64,000 nt of DNA. Origin: Bacillus zhangzhouensis. Lineage in GTDB: Bacteria; Bacillota; Bacilli; Bacillales; Bacillaceae. Shown here piece by piece: positions 36,911 through 47,549 of the stretch. Below the pieces are notes generated by a model. It saw only the letters and a program-made list of their open reading frames with translations. It had not been told where the DNA came from and did not search any database. The position numbers and the translations under genes are program-made. Numbering within the stretch: the first letter of the stretch is position 1; every line of letters begins with the position of its first letter. The stretch covers positions 1 through 64,000 of the forward strand of contig NZ_JOTP01000002.1 of NCBI RefSeq assembly GCF_000715205.1. Direction: 5' to 3'.

Positions 36911-38187
36911 GAAGCACCCTCCGTTCCTTTAAGAAAATAGGTCGTATCCCATTCGATTTTTTGACCTACTTTGATGATGTCTTCTTTTGTCACTCGGTCT
37001 AACGCTTCTAAAAAGGAATCAAGGGTCTCGTCCGTTGGCACGACTGCATGCTGATACAAATATTCCGCAGTCCCATAAGACGTATCAATCGTTTCCAGCA
37101 GCTGATTTTTGACGACTGCCTTTGTTTGATCAATCGCTTCTTCTGAAAAATCGCCTTTTTGCATCGCATCAAATTGTTCTTTAATGATGTCTACTGCCTG
37201 CTGGTAGTTACCGACTTCAATACCTGACATGACCATCATCAAGCCTTTAAAGCTCTCAAGTCTAGACACAGCGTAGTACGCAAGACTTTCTTTTTCCCGA
37301 ACATTAATGAATAGCTTTGAATGCGAGAAGCCGCCGAAAATGCCATTAAACAAATGCAGCGCTGGATAATCTTCATCTGCAATCGTTGTATGCGTGCGAA
37401 AGCCAATATTCAGCTTTCCTTGTTTTACGTCTTCTTCATCAATGACTTCTTTTGGTTCTTTTTGTGACCTTGATGATTCGGTGTTTTGTTTGATCGGCTC
37501 TCTTTCAGTTGTTTTGAAGTATTGCGAGACCATTCGGTTGATGTCTTGTTCGTCAACATCCCCCACAACATAGAGGTCAAGCTGATTTGATTGAAGTGCA
37601 TGCTCGTAAGCTTCAAAGAGCGTGTTTGCTGTAATATTCTCGAGGTCTTCCATTTCACCATTGACGTGGAGTGCATATGGTTCACCTTTACACATTTCCT
37701 GCACAAGCCTTAAGTTCGAATAACGCATTTTGTCATCATACACTGCTTGAATTCGCTGTTTTAATGTACGTTTCTCTTGCTCTACATATAAATGACTAAA
37801 CACCCCATCTTCAACGTGCGGATGAAATAATAGGTCAGATAGCAAGGCAATCCCTTTTTCTAGTAAAGGTGTTTGATCCTTTAAATATTTTTCATTCGCC
37901 ATTTCAAGGCGGAATGTAATGATGTGATTCTCTCCTTTTTTCGCCATGTCAGCCGAAACTGTTGCTCCATAGAGCTCATCAAAATAAGCACGCAACTCTC
38001 CTGTTTTCGGCATTTTTTCTGTCCCTCTTAACAGCACATGGGGGAAAAGGGATCGCATGGTGACGTCATCTTTTGATAGAGGCGCAAGCATTTTAAAAAG
38101 GATTGTCACTGTTTTAAATTTTTCTGTTTTGACAATATGAGTATGAAGACCAGGTGTGTCCAATGTCTTCTCTTGTAAGTACGTCAT
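36907..38187 (-). CDS. ymfF: M16-family peptidase homologue YmfF (inactive partner)
   Basis: A 426-residue M16 fold protein. In place of HxxEH the sequence reads SLFPHVLLRGTEKMPK, so it cannot bind catalytic zinc and probably serves as the non-catalytic half of a heterodimer with YmfH. The C-terminal half retains the family pattern (NIGFRTHTTIADEDYPALHLFNGIFGG, NVREKESLAYYAVSRL). It is the first gene of the ymfF-ymfH pair; upstream lies MMPL copy 2 with its own terminator. Confidence 0.94.
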   Translation of the reverse strand: MTYLQEKTLDTPGLHTHIVKTEKFKTVTILFKMLAPLSKDDVTMRSLFPHVLLRGTEKMPKTGELRAYFDELYGATVSADMAKKGENHIITFRLEMANEKYLKDQTPLLEKGIALLSDLLFHPHVEDGVFSHLYVEQEKRTLKQRIQAVYDDKMRYSNLRLVQEMCKGEPYALHVNGEMEDLENITANTLFEAYEHALQSNQLDLYVVGDVDEQDINRMVSQYFKTTEREPIKQNTESSRSQKEPKEVIDEEDVKQGKLNIGFRTHTTIADEDYPALHLFNGIFGGFSHSKLFINVREKESLAYYAVSRLESFKGLMMVMSGIEVGNYQQAVDIIKEQFDAMQKGDFSEEAIDQTKAVVKNQLLETIDTSYGTAEYLYQHAVVPTDETLDSFLEALDRVTKEDIIKVGQKIEWDTTYFLKGTEGAS

Positions 38188-38294
38188 GAGAAACCTCCTT
38201 TGTTCATCCTATTTATTATGTATTAGAACATAGCTGATATATACGTGAAACAGCCATTTAATAGTCATTATATCAATCAGAGGAAAGGATAGGA

Positions 38295-38328
38295 AATAAA
38301 AACGCCTCTGCTATAAGCAGAGACGCCT
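38295..38328 (-). terminator. Intrinsic terminator of MMPL copy 2
   Basis: GCGTCTCTGC pairs with GCAGAGGCG (one mismatch) around TATA, then TTTTTATTT on the minus strand, just after the stop codon. Confidence 0.88.
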
Positions 38329-38332
38329 GTCG

Positions 38333-41300
38333 TTATTTCATTCTAAAAGGCCACCAATTCCATTTACCGAAAATACGAACCATGACCGGGATAAAGAGCG
38401 GAAGAACAACAAAAGCATATAATAATAATCCAATGAGTACGACCGTTGCAATTTCAACAAGTGATAACACACCCGATGGCAGCATAGCGGCAAAGGTCCC
38501 TGCTAAAATGGCAACTGCTGAAATAATGACTGAGCCCATATTTCTCATCGCTGATATCATTGATGCTTGAACATGCTCTCCCTTCCATTCATTAAAACGG
38601 TCCATAAGGAAGATCGAATAATCAATGCCGAGTGTGACAAGAATGACAAAGCTGAAAAATGGGACAGCCCAGCTGACACCGTCGTAGCCAAAGAATGTTT
38701 TAAATATCCATTCTGTTAAGCCGATGGATGTAAAATACGTTAAAATAAGTGATAATGTTAAGTATATCGGCATGACGATTGACCGTAATAATAAAATTAA
38801 AATAAAGAAGATGCCAATTAACATAAAAATCACTGTTCTGATAAAATCACCGTCAGACGTTTCTTTTAAGTCAACATTTAAGCTTGAGATACCAGATACA
38901 CCGTAATTGGCATTTTTCAGTCCACTTACAGGTAAATATTGATCAAGGGTGTCCTCGATTTTCGCTACACCTTTCATCGCTTCATTGCTGTATGGATTCA
39001 CGTTTAAAATGACTTCAAAGGTTGTTAATTTACGATCTGGAGACATATACGTATCAAATATTCTCTTAAACTCTTGGCGTTTTAATACTTCTTTTGGGAT
39101 AAACCAGCCCGTTATTTCTTCATCTGGCGCTTGCTGAAGCTGCTTTAAGTAGCTGTCAGCCTCAGTGAAGCCACTTTTGACTTGCTCAAGCCCTGAAATA
39201 CTTTCATCTAAACCATCTGTTAATAATGTCATTTTTGATGATAGCTGGTTAAATCCTTTTTTGATGGCTTTTTGGCCATCTGTCAGCTGATCTGCGCCAT
39301 CTTCGATTTTAGGCATTTCTTTGATTAATTGTTTTTGCCCTTCATTTGTTTCATCCAGACCATTATAAATTTGATCCAGACCTGTCATAAGCGCTTGTAC
39401 TTGACGCTTTACTTCTTTTTGCTTGCTTGATAAGGTTTCAATGACTTGATCTGCTTTCTTGATCTTTTGTTTAAAGGCAGATGCTTCATCTTCATATAAA
39501 CTCATTTGATCTCCAGCTTGATCAAGCATTCCTTTCGTGTCTTTGAATACTTTTTTGATTTCCTTATATTCATCCATATCTTTTACTTCTGGAAGCCGAT
39601 TTTCAAGTGCTTCAAATGATAAATTCTCATAGGATTGTTTTACTTTTTTAATAGTTGTCATCAGCTGTTGATTCGATTTCGCGTGACGTTCCAGCGTACT
39701 CACAACTTGTTCAAGCTCTTGAATCATGGCTTCACTGCTGCGATATTGTTGTTCTAATTCTTTTTTCGCTTCTTTGATTTCACTACGAATGGTGCCTACT
39801 CCATCTTTACTGCGTCTGACCCCATCTTCTAAAGAAATCAGGGATTTCCTTACTTCTCCGATACCGCTTTTGATAGCTTTTGTACCATCAATCAGCTGGT
39901 CAATACCTTTAGCAGATTCTTCAATTTTTGGTTTTTGTTTGAGAAGGGCTAGGTTTGTTTCGGTCAAGCCATCAGAAATTTTCCCGATTCCTTCATGACC
40001 TTTGCCTAGCTCTCCTCCCAGCTCTTTCGCTTGAGAGGTGACGTAAAGCTGACTTAACCCGTCTCCAACAGGACGAGTGACACTGCGAACCGCTTTTACT
40101 TCCTCAATGTCATTTAATTTACGGGTCAGTTTTTCAATCGTGACAATCTTTTCTTGATTATCTAGTTCATTGTCACTTTCGACGAGCACATTCAGCGGCA
40201 ACGCTTCACCAAAGCCAAATTGCTCTGATATCTTATTAAATGCAGACACTGACTCATACTTTGTCCCAATCTCATTTAAACTGTTATAAGAAAGGGTGCC
40301 GTCATACATCAGGATAGGCGGTACAGTGATAAGTGCGACTAAACCTAAGCTAATTAGCGGCCTTTTAAATGAAAAACGCCCAGCCCATTCCCACATCTTA
40401 CTTTGTGGATGTCGAATGTTTTCTCGTTTAGATGGCCAGAAAAGGGATTTTCCAAAGACGGTCATAAAAAAAGGAACAATTGTGACAAGGGCAATTAGCA
40501 GGATGCCAACCCCTACGGCCACACTGACGGCTGACTGATACAATTGGAATTTAGCAAAACCAATACTTGAGAAGCCGACTAATACGGCTAAGCCGCTGAA
40601 AAATACCGTTTTCCCTGCACATTGATACGTGATGATAATCGACTCTTTGACATCACGTCCTTGACCAATTTCCTCTTTAAAACGACTTAAAAGCAATATA
40701 CAATAATCCGTTCCTATACCGAACATAATGGCTACCATAAAAATCTGAGTAAAATTAGATAGAGGAAATTGCGTATATTCTACAAGAAAAGCCACAATAC
40801 ACCGACTGACGGCGTAAGAAAAGCCAATCGTAATGAGCGGAACAACAGGTGCCAATATTGATCTGAATACAATTATTAAAATAAAGAAAATAAAAATCAT
40901 CGTAATAAGTTCAGTTTTCTTCAAACCTTGTTGAGAGCTTTTAATGACATCTGCATCCACAAATTTTTGACCCGTCATTTCATATGAGACGTCGTAGGGC
41001 TTTAAGACTTTCTCAATTTGTTCTTTAATCTTCACAGCTTTTGTTTCGTAGTGGTCGAATTTGAATGGAACAAGAAGTGTACTTTTATCCTTTGATAAAA
41101 GTTGTTTTTGAATGTCCTTTTCTACATGGAAATACGAAGTAATTCCGTCAATGTGGAGTTCTGGGGCATGTGTCATGAGTGCAGCTAAAGCCTTTTTTAA
41201 TTCCTGCTCTTTCGCAGGGAACAGATGTTGTTCGGAGAATACAATCACACCAGTATCTTTTTTCCCGTTATGATCTGATAGCTTATCCAATAAGTGAAGT

Positions 41301-41449
41301 GCTTCAGCTGTTGGTGTCCCCTCCGGAACCTTTAATTGACCTTTTTCTCTTGTTAATTCCTCTAAATCGGGCGCAGTAATAAACAGAATAACAGCTGTTA
41401 TCATCCACACCACTAATACAATCCATCTTGCTTTAATAATTTGCAACAT
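38333..41449 (-). CDS. MMPL-family exporter, YdgH-like (copy 2)
   Basis: A 1038-residue paralogue of the copy at 31892-35011, of nearly the same length and layout. The stretch FTQIFMVAIMFGIGTDYCIL is identical in both, and the second membrane block has TLGIDYSIFLMDRFNEW. The outer domain (about 400-790) is again rich in LxxGxxxL coiled-coil heptads but more diverged, so the duplication looks old or the copies arrived separately. The ATG at 41449 has AAGGAG 12 bases upstream. No regulator gene is adjacent; a gene remnant and a MarR-box promoter lie upstream. Substrate unknown. Confidence 0.93.
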   Translation of the reverse strand: MLQIIKARWIVLVVWMITAVILFITAPDLEELTREKGQLKVPEGTPTAEALHLLDKLSDHNGKKDTGVIVFSEQHLFPAKEQELKKALAALMTHAPELHIDGITSYFHVEKDIQKQLLSKDKSTLLVPFKFDHYETKAVKIKEQIEKVLKPYDVSYEMTGQKFVDADVIKSSQQGLKKTELITMIFIFFILIIVFRSILAPVVPLITIGFSYAVSRCIVAFLVEYTQFPLSNFTQIFMVAIMFGIGTDYCILLLSRFKEEIGQGRDVKESIIITYQCAGKTVFFSGLAVLVGFSSIGFAKFQLYQSAVSVAVGVGILLIALVTIVPFFMTVFGKSLFWPSKRENIRHPQSKMWEWAGRFSFKRPLISLGLVALITVPPILMYDGTLSYNSLNEIGTKYESVSAFNKISEQFGFGEALPLNVLVESDNELDNQEKIVTIEKLTRKLNDIEEVKAVRSVTRPVGDGLSQLYVTSQAKELGGELGKGHEGIGKISDGLTETNLALLKQKPKIEESAKGIDQLIDGTKAIKSGIGEVRKSLISLEDGVRRSKDGVGTIRSEIKEAKKELEQQYRSSEAMIQELEQVVSTLERHAKSNQQLMTTIKKVKQSYENLSFEALENRLPEVKDMDEYKEIKKVFKDTKGMLDQAGDQMSLYEDEASAFKQKIKKADQVIETLSSKQKEVKRQVQALMTGLDQIYNGLDETNEGQKQLIKEMPKIEDGADQLTDGQKAIKKGFNQLSSKMTLLTDGLDESISGLEQVKSGFTEADSYLKQLQQAPDEEITGWFIPKEVLKRQEFKRIFDTYMSPDRKLTTFEVILNVNPYSNEAMKGVAKIEDTLDQYLPVSGLKNANYGVSGISSLNVDLKETSDGDFIRTVIFMLIGIFFILILLLRSIVMPIYLTLSLILTYFTSIGLTEWIFKTFFGYDGVSWAVPFFSFVILVTLGIDYSIFLMDRFNEWKGEHVQASMISAMRNMGSVIISAVAILAGTFAAMLPSGVLSLVEIATVVLIGLLLYAFVVLPLFIPVMVRIFGKWNWWPFRMK

Positions 41450-41456
41450 AGCTGCT

Positions 41457-41616
41457 TCAAGCTCCTTCTAGTTCATCAATCAATTTGCTGTATTTGAGCG
41501 TGTCTGAAGTGCTGGCATCGTCTCCTTCAACGTGCTAATGGCAGGATGACCTATTCAATTGTCCGTTCGTGTTGAAGAAACACATATCCATCATCAGCCA
41601 CGAGCTCAATTTCTGC
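41457..41616 (-). pseudogene. Decayed gene remnant in the leader of MMPL copy 2
   Basis: Two coding-like segments on the minus strand join if one stop and one frameshift are ignored. The first runs from 41616 to 41551 (AEIELVADDGYVFLQHERTI, then a stop, then VILPLAR). The second runs from 41531 to 41457 in another frame (VEGDDASTSDTLKYSKLIDE and a few more residues) and ends just before the MMPL ATG. Codon use and composition look protein-like. An AGGAGGTG lies upstream near 41650. I do not recognise the family; it does not resemble the MarR neighbour of copy 1. Confidence 0.4.
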
Positions 41617-41689
41617 CTAAAGAAAGACAGAAAATGAATATTTTTCACACCTCCTATTTGGGATAATTTAAAAGATATTACTATACATT

Positions 41690-41718
41690 AGTTTAACTAT
41701 CAAAATTTTACATGTCAA
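41690..41718 (-). promoter_or_regulatory. Promoter of MMPL copy 2 with shared MarR box
   Basis: TTGACA at 41713-41718 (minus strand). The palindrome AGTTTAACT at 41690-41698 lies where the -10 would be, 22 bp from the -35, versus 23 bp in the marR promoter. The predicted leader to the MMPL start is about 230 nt and includes the gene remnant. Confidence 0.5.
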
Positions 41719-41730
41719 TTTATAAAAAAG

Positions 41731-41759
41731 AAAAAAGATGGAAAAATACCATCTTTTTC
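41731..41759 (-). terminator. Intrinsic terminator of ymfD
   Basis: AAAAAGATGG pairs with CCATCTTTTTT around a short loop with a long T-tract on the minus strand, just after the ymfD stop codon. Confidence 0.9.
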
Positions 41760-41764
41760 TATGT

Positions 41765-42997
41765 TTAAACCGTTTTCAATTGTTCACTTTCATCCTTTTC
41801 ATCCGGCTGGATGAAAAAGAGCACTAAAAATAATGAAATGAGACTGCATATGGTCGAGAGAATAAAAACGATTGAGTCTCCTTTATCCATGAGATAGGCG
41901 TAAATCGGAGGACCTAAAGCGACACCGATAAACCGCATACTGCTATAAAATGACGTAATGGTTCCGCACTGCTCTTTTTCAATTCCTTCTGTAATTAGAG
42001 CATCAAGCGCAGGAAGAACCATCCCAATCCCCACTCCACCAATGCTTAAACAGATAAATAAGACATAAAAACTGTGATTCCACCATAAAAAAATATAGGA
42101 AATTGATAAAAGGGCCATACCTACGATTAGAAAGATTCTCATTTTCCCCTTTTCTTTTCCGATCGTCTTCCCAGCAATGTAGGAACTTATCGATAAAAAA
42201 AGGAGCGGGATACTAAGCAGCAGCCCTTTTTTGACCCCCTTTATTTGATACGCCACCTCTAGGTTATCAGATAAGTAAAAGAGCACACCAAAAAGAAGAA
42301 ACATAATAAAACCGCCAATAGCAAAAATGGCATAAAGCCAGCGTCCCTCATGCTTAAAAATGGTCTTTGTTGATTTTAAAAATTCTTTAAATGTAGGCGG
42401 TTCCTCCTCTTTTTTCGCAGACTCAACCATAAACAGCACCATGAGAAAGCTTATGATCGAAAAGAACGGAATGAACCAAAATGGCACAAACCAAAACCAT
42501 GAAGCAAGAAGTGCCCCAATAATAGGACTTAGTACCTTTCCAGCTGTATTTGAGGTTTCTATGGCGCCGAGGCCCGCACTTACCTCTTCATCATCATGAA
42601 ACAAATCTCCTATAAACGGCATGACAACAGGTGCCGCTCCAGCTGAGCCAACACCTTGAAGGACTCTGCCAAACAGAATCCACATGTAGGGTTCTTTCAT
42701 GATGGTTGAGGCAACAGCTGCCACAGCTCCCCCAAGTCCTGCAATTAAGAGGCACGGCAGGAGAACCTTTTTCCGCCCAATCCGGTCAGATAAATAACCA
42801 GCAATTGGTATACACAAGATCGCTACAACGGAGTATACCGTAATAATGAGTGAGACTTGAAAGGAAGTGATCGAGAGTTTCTTTTCTATCTCAGGCAATA
42901 CTGGTATTAACATCGAGTTCCCAAGTGTCATGATTAGAGGCACTGATGATAATGCAATAATATTCTTTTTACTGACTGTATTCTCGCCCAACATCAT
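41765..42997 (-). CDS. ymfD: MFS exporter YmfD
   Basis: Major facilitator of 410 residues with 12 predicted membrane helices in two halves around a cytoplasmic loop (about 195-215). The MFS motif A is visible between helices 2 and 3 (GYLSDRIGRKK), and motif C-like glycines in helix 5 (GKVLSPIIGALLASW) mark a proton antiporter. The B. subtilis orthologue has been linked to bacillibactin export. It is 100 bp downstream of the GntR gene ymfC, as in B. subtilis. B. subtilis ymfE, the next gene there, is absent here. Confidence 0.9.
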   Translation of the reverse strand: MMLGENTVSKKNIIALSSVPLIMTLGNSMLIPVLPEIEKKLSITSFQVSLIITVYSVVAILCIPIAGYLSDRIGRKKVLLPCLLIAGLGGAVAAVASTIMKEPYMWILFGRVLQGVGSAGAAPVVMPFIGDLFHDDEEVSAGLGAIETSNTAGKVLSPIIGALLASWFWFVPFWFIPFFSIISFLMVLFMVESAKKEEEPPTFKEFLKSTKTIFKHEGRWLYAIFAIGGFIMFLLFGVLFYLSDNLEVAYQIKGVKKGLLLSIPLLFLSISSYIAGKTIGKEKGKMRIFLIVGMALLSISYIFLWWNHSFYVLFICLSIGGVGIGMVLPALDALITEGIEKEQCGTITSFYSSMRFIGVALGPPIYAYLMDKGDSIVFILSTICSLISLFLVLFFIQPDEKDESEQLKTV

Positions 42998-43097
42998 TCA
43001 CCCAATTCTATATACTGTTACGTATTAGTGTGGCAAGTTTTACGGGATTTATGTATGGACAAACAAAAAGCAACCGCCTGTGGTAGCGACTGCTCTG

Positions 43098-43823
43098 TTA
43101 AAATCGTTTACGTATGACATGAAAGCTGAATTTATCCGCTCGAAAGTAATTGAGTGAGTATAAGACCGGCTGATCATCCTGATCATAGTGTATTTGTTTC
43201 AGTAATAGTAACGCCGTTTCAGGATCACATTCTAGTATCGGTGAGATCTGATCGTGATAGCCAATCGGTTCGATGTCAGCAACTGCATATTTAATCCCGC
43301 TGTGTGGTTCTCTTCCAAATAGCTCAAAAAGTGACTCTTCTTCATGAGTAAAAGAAGCAGGAAGATGCTTGACCGGAATCTTATCTAAACAATAGACGAC
43401 TGGCTGTCCATCTGCCGTTCGAACCCGTTCCATTGAAAAAATCTCATCAGATTCATCACACTGAAAACGAATGACATCATTCTCTGTTGGCTCCCCTTCT
43501 TGCGAAGATAAAAAAATGGTACCTGGCGTCATATTGACCTGCTCAATCATTTTCGTGACACTTGTCAGCTGTTCAATACCTGTTGAAAAAAGAGGTCTTG
43601 AGTTGACGAAAGTTCCCACACCATGCCTTCTAATTAAATACTTCTCTTCTTCTAATATACGAAGGGCCTCACGCAGTGTCGCTCTGCTCACACCTAAAAG
43701 CTTTGAGAGCTCAAACTCTGAAGGCAGTTTTTCTTTTTCGGCATATACGCCTGTTTGAATATCTTCTTTAATACGGTCAATCACTTTCAAATATAAATGG
43801 CGATTGTCTGTTTTGGTCGACAT
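43098..43823 (-). CDS. ymfC: GntR/HutC-family transcriptional regulator YmfC
   Basis: A 241-residue regulator with an N-terminal GntR winged helix (about 6-72, [27 protein letters not shown]) and a C-terminal UTRA ligand-binding domain (about 90-235). The start at 43823 gives the B. subtilis length. A candidate terminator with imperfect stem and T-tract lies at about 43062-43095. It probably controls ymfD downstream; the ligand is unknown. Confidence 0.93.
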   Translation of the reverse strand: MSTKTDNRHLYLKVIDRIKEDIQTGVYAEKEKLPSEFELSKLLGVSRATLREALRILEEEKYLIRRHGVGTFVNSRPLFSTGIEQLTSVTKMIEQVNMTPGTIFLSSQEGEPTENDVIRFQCDESDEIFSMERVRTADGQPVVYCLDKIPVKHLPASFTHEEESLFELFGREPHSGIKYAVADIEPIGYHDQISPILECDPETALLLLKQIHYDQDDQPVLYSLNYFRADKFSFHVIRKRF

Positions 43824-43987
43824 GTTTTCCCTCCGTCTAATCAATGCAAATGATAAGATGAGAAATCTCTATTCCGAGATAAGATGAACATAACTATATC
43901 ACGTTTTTGTAAATAAATAAATAGTCTGACATCCAGTTAACATAATCATTATATCGTTCACTTTATTTTAGGAAAGCTCTCTTCGAT

Positions 43988-46357
43988 TTATGAAGAGAGC
44001 TCGTCATATTGTTCTTTTGAGAGCAGAACTTCTCTCGGTTTACTTCCTTCATATGGGCCTACAACCCCTCGCTCTTCCATTGCGTCAATCAGACGTGCCG
44101 CTCGTGTATAACCGATGCGGAATCTTCTTTGAAGCATAGAGACAGAAGCTGTCTGCATGCCGATGATCAGTTCAACTGCTTCATCATATAAATCGTCATC
44201 CACAGACGCAAGCTGATCCTGAGGTTCTTCACTTGGTATCATTTCTTCTTGATATTGCGCTTTTTGCTGTGTGATGACATGATCAACGACATGTTCCACT
44301 TCTTCATCGGATAAAAATGCGCCTTGCACACGGACCGGCTTATTTGCTCCAACAGGTAAAAATAGCATATCCCCTCTGCCGAGCAGTTTCTCTGCGCCTC
44401 CCATATCTAGGATCGTCCTAGAATCTGTTTGGGAGGAGACACTAAAGGCGATACGGGATGGGATGTTGGCTTTAATGACACCTGTAATGACATCGACAGA
44501 AGGTCTTTGTGTTGCGATAATTAAATGAATACCTGCAGCACGAGCCATTTGGGAAAGTCTTGTAATGGAATCTTCCACATCAGAAGAAGCAACCATCATT
44601 AAATCTGCAAGCTCGTCTACAATGACGACAATATAAGGAAGTTCTGGCTGCTTTGCCTCTTCTGATTGATTCATTCGTTTAATGTAATCATTGTATCCTT
44701 CAATATTTCTTGTCCCTGTATGAGAAAACAATTCATAGCGGCGCTCCATTTCACTGACTACTTTTTTGAGTGCCTGTGAGGCTTTCTTTGGATCCGTTAC
44801 AACTGGAGCTAAAAGATGCGGGATGCCGTTATAGACATTTAGCTCTACCATTTTCGGGTCAATCATCATCATCTTCACTTCATGAGGTTTCGCTCTCATG
44901 AGAATACTTGTGATAATGCCATTGATACATACACTTTTTCCACTTCCGGTTGATCCTGCAACAAGCAAATGGGGCATTTTATTCATTTCAGCGAGCACGG
45001 CTTCACCGGAAATATTTCGGCCAAGTCCAATGAGCAGTTTTGCATTTGGACGGTCATTTTGCTTCGATTCTAAGACCTCTTTTAAAGAAACCATAGCAAT
45101 TTCTGCATTAGGAACTTCAATCCCGATGGCTGATTTCCCAGGAATCGGCGCTTCAATCCGAATGTCTTTTGCTGCTAAGGCAAGAGCTAAATCATCACTT
45201 AAGTTGACAATCTTACTTACCTTGACGCCGACATCTGGGTATACTTCATATTTGGTCACGGCCGGCCCTAAATGAACCTGAGTGACTTTCGCCTTTACAC
45301 CAAAGCTTTGAAACGTTTTTTCAAGCTTCCTTGCATTTTCGTATATATTTTTCTTATCTGTTTGCTGACCTGAATGCTGCGGCTCTGCCAAAATATCAAG
45401 AGACGGCAATTCGTAATCTTTGTTTTCAAGTTCGGTAAATGTCATAGGCGGCACTTCTTTTGGTTCATCAGCCATATCTTGAGATGATGCACTTTGCACG
45501 GGCTTTTGAAGCGGTTCTGATTCTTTTATTACCTGCTCTTTTTGAACCGGCGGGGTGAGAATGTCATCCCTGTCTGCAAAGCTTGAGATAATGGGCTGAC
45601 TATTGTCAGAAGCCGGTGTTTCCTCCTCGATCAAGATATGATCACCTTCGTCATCTTCTTGAATGCGTGAACGTTTTTTCTTTTCACCTGTTTTCTGAGA
45701 GGGTGCGCTCTTTTTCGCCTGCCTGATCCCCTTCATATCTTGAACAAACGCCTTCCACTGCCTCACCATAAATTGTGATACAGGGAGTGTCACTTTTTTG
45801 ACCATTTCTTGCAGTGATCGATTTGTGATCAGAACAATTCCAATCAGCATGAGAACAATCGCCATGATTTGAGAGCCTGCTTGTGCAAATAAGAAATACG
45901 AAGCAGCAAATAATACGGCACCGATCATGCCGCCTCCTAAATCAGGCGACCCAGTCTCGCCTTTCATGTCCATTAAGAAAAGCTCAAACGTATTTCTGAT
46001 CACACTTTGAGAGCCTATGACGCCTGCAGATGACAGGTGCTGAAAAAGCTTCACATGTGACAACAGCAAGATACTCGCAATGATGCAGTATAGACCTGCT
46101 TTTCTTCTTGTCAACATATCTGGGATTTGTTTTTTCCAAAAGATCGTCACACCAAAAAGAAATAATCCGATAAGGCAGAGAATAAACCATTCACCTGCAA
46201 AGAATCGGAATAGATGTACAAAGGTTTGTCCAACAACACCTAGCTGTAAAATGGCAATGATCGCTATGGCAATACAGACTAACCCATTTAATTCATATTT
46301 CAGTTTTAGCTGTTTATTTTGTTTTTTTCTCGTTTTACGTTTCCTCTTTTTAGCCAT
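43988..46357 (-). CDS. spoIIIE: DNA translocase SpoIIIE
   Basis: FtsK-family pump that moves the chromosome into the forespore through the septum. The 789-residue protein (start ATG at 46357 after AAGGTG; upstream codons in frame are not family sequence) has a basic N-terminus, four membrane helices (about 20-165), an acidic/Pro-rich linker (about 200-330) and a motor with Walker [13 protein letters not shown] and the [10 protein letters not shown] Walker B. The C-terminal gamma winged helix (about 720-780, [19 protein letters not shown]) reads SRS sequences. A weak hairpin at 43975-44001 surrounds the stop codon. Confidence 0.98.
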   Translation of the reverse strand: MAKKRKRKTRKKQNKQLKLKYELNGLVCIAIAIIAILQLGVVGQTFVHLFRFFAGEWFILCLIGLFLFGVTIFWKKQIPDMLTRRKAGLYCIIASILLLSHVKLFQHLSSAGVIGSQSVIRNTFELFLMDMKGETGSPDLGGGMIGAVLFAASYFLFAQAGSQIMAIVLMLIGIVLITNRSLQEMVKKVTLPVSQFMVRQWKAFVQDMKGIRQAKKSAPSQKTGEKKKRSRIQEDDEGDHILIEEETPASDNSQPIISSFADRDDILTPPVQKEQVIKESEPLQKPVQSASSQDMADEPKEVPPMTFTELENKDYELPSLDILAEPQHSGQQTDKKNIYENARKLEKTFQSFGVKAKVTQVHLGPAVTKYEVYPDVGVKVSKIVNLSDDLALALAAKDIRIEAPIPGKSAIGIEVPNAEIAMVSLKEVLESKQNDRPNAKLLIGLGRNISGEAVLAEMNKMPHLLVAGSTGSGKSVCINGIITSILMRAKPHEVKMMMIDPKMVELNVYNGIPHLLAPVVTDPKKASQALKKVVSEMERRYELFSHTGTRNIEGYNDYIKRMNQSEEAKQPELPYIVVIVDELADLMMVASSDVEDSITRLSQMARAAGIHLIIATQRPSVDVITGVIKANIPSRIAFSVSSQTDSRTILDMGGAEKLLGRGDMLFLPVGANKPVRVQGAFLSDEEVEHVVDHVITQQKAQYQEEMIPSEEPQDQLASVDDDLYDEAVELIIGMQTASVSMLQRRFRIGYTRAARLIDAMEERGVVGPYEGSKPREVLLSKEQYDELSS

Positions 46358-46467
46358 ACTCATCACCTTACTACGAAAGAAAATATAACCTACCGAAAGA
46401 TCAGAAAGAAAGCAGCCTGGTTTTGGCTGCATCTTGTTGTAAGTTTTCCCTTTATTATAGCATAGAA

Positions 46468-46704
46468 TCATTCATATGAGTCGGTTTGATTGGTACCTAA
46501 ATGTAACTTCAATCGCTTGCCTGGTGCAAGCTCTTGATTCAAAAAGTCCATTGGATTGGTGCTCATCACTTGGACAATTTCTGCTTCATCTTCTTTCATT
46601 TCAACCATCACTGGCACGCCTTGAATGTTTACCTGCTGCAGTTTGCGGTCTCCTTGGTCCTCAGCGTAAATGGCTTCATAGGGCATAGGTGTATATAAAA
46701 TCAT
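46468..46704 (-). CDS. ylzJ: YlzJ-like protein
   Basis: A 78-residue protein conserved between tepA and spoIIIE in Bacillus, opening [16 protein letters not shown], with a short beta-rich body ([20 protein letters not shown]). Function unknown. It overlaps the tepA stop by 4 bp, so it is translated from the same transcript. Confidence 0.88.
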   Translation of the reverse strand: MILYTPMPYEAIYAEDQGDRKLQQVNIQGVPVMVEMKEDEAEIVQVMSTNPMDFLNQELAPGKRLKLHLGTNQTDSYE

Positions 46705-47429
46705 TGGATCAGCCCCTCATTTTGAGATGCCCTGTCTCCAATGAGCTCGTTCAACTTTTTAATCGCTTGTCCTACGCCGCCTACTTCATTCATAAGTCCG
46801 TATTCTGCTGCCTCATGACCAACGACATTTGTTCCAATGTCTCTTGTCAAATTGCCTTTTGAGAACATCAGCTCTTTAAACTTTTCTTCTGTAATGTCTG
46901 AATGACTCGTGACAAAGTTAATGACCCTTTCCTGCATTTTATCTAAGTATTCAAAGGTTTGCGGGACACCAATCACAAGACCGGTTAAACGCACAGGATG
47001 AATGGTCATAGTGGCTGTTTCTGCAATATACGAATAGTCACACGATACAGCGATTGGGACACCAATTGAGTGGCCGCCGCCGAGCACAATCGATACAGTC
47101 GGTTTCGATAATGACGCCAGCATTTCCGCAATGGCTAGACCTGCTTCTACATCGCCGCCCACTGTGTTTAAGATAATTAAAAGCCCTTCGATTTTTGGGT
47201 TTTGTTCAACTGCTACAATTTGCGGAATGACATGTTCGTATTTGGTTGTTTTATTTTGTGGCGGAAGCTGCATGTGACCTTCAATTTGTCCAATAATGGT
47301 GAGGCAATGTATATTTGTATCCTGTGGCAACTGTGGCACTGCTGTTTCACCAAGCTGTTGTATTTTGCTCATAATGCTATCTTTTTCTTCTGGCTTTCGC
47401 TCAGACTGCTGTTCATTCTTTTCGTCCAT
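46701..47429 (-). CDS. tepA: ClpP-like protease TepA
   Basis: A 242-residue ClpP/crotonase-fold protease, described in B. subtilis in connection with protein export and degradation of spore small acid-soluble proteins. The nucleophile Ser lies in [13 protein letters not shown], with oxyanion glycines in [16 protein letters not shown]. The start at 47429 follows GGATGGAGA; the longer frame reads through the rnjB terminator and is not used. Confidence 0.93.
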   Translation of the reverse strand: MDEKNEQQSERKPEEKDSIMSKIQQLGETAVPQLPQDTNIHCLTIIGQIEGHMQLPPQNKTTKYEHVIPQIVAVEQNPKIEGLLIILNTVGGDVEAGLAIAEMLASLSKPTVSIVLGGGHSIGVPIAVSCDYSYIAETATMTIHPVRLTGLVIGVPQTFEYLDKMQERVINFVTSHSDITEEKFKELMFSKGNLTRDIGTNVVGHEAAEYGLMNEVGGVGQAIKKLNELIGDRASQNEGLIQ

Positions 47430-47510
47430 TTGTCTCCATCCTTTCCTAAAAACTCTCCTCCTATTATGGACAAGAGGGTCGTATTCCATCCGCTTTCCTA
47501 GCGCCACATC

Positions 47511-47545
47511 AAAAAAGCCCAAAGAGCTTATGCTCCTTGGGCTTT
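47511..47545 (-). terminator. Intrinsic terminator of rnjB
   Basis: AAGCCCAA pairs with TTGGGCTT around a 13-base loop, then TTTTG on the minus strand, just past the rnjB stop codon. Confidence 0.88.
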
Positions 47546-47549
47546 CTCA

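Noticed and set aside
36907-38187. YmfF as a damaged gene because the HxxEH site is missing
   Set aside because: The frame is full length and the family is known to pair an inactive chain with an active one (YmfH here).
41457-41616. Remnant as a broken marR paralogue
   Set aside because: The readable segments show no similarity to the helix-turn-helix or wing of the MarR protein at 34989-35465.
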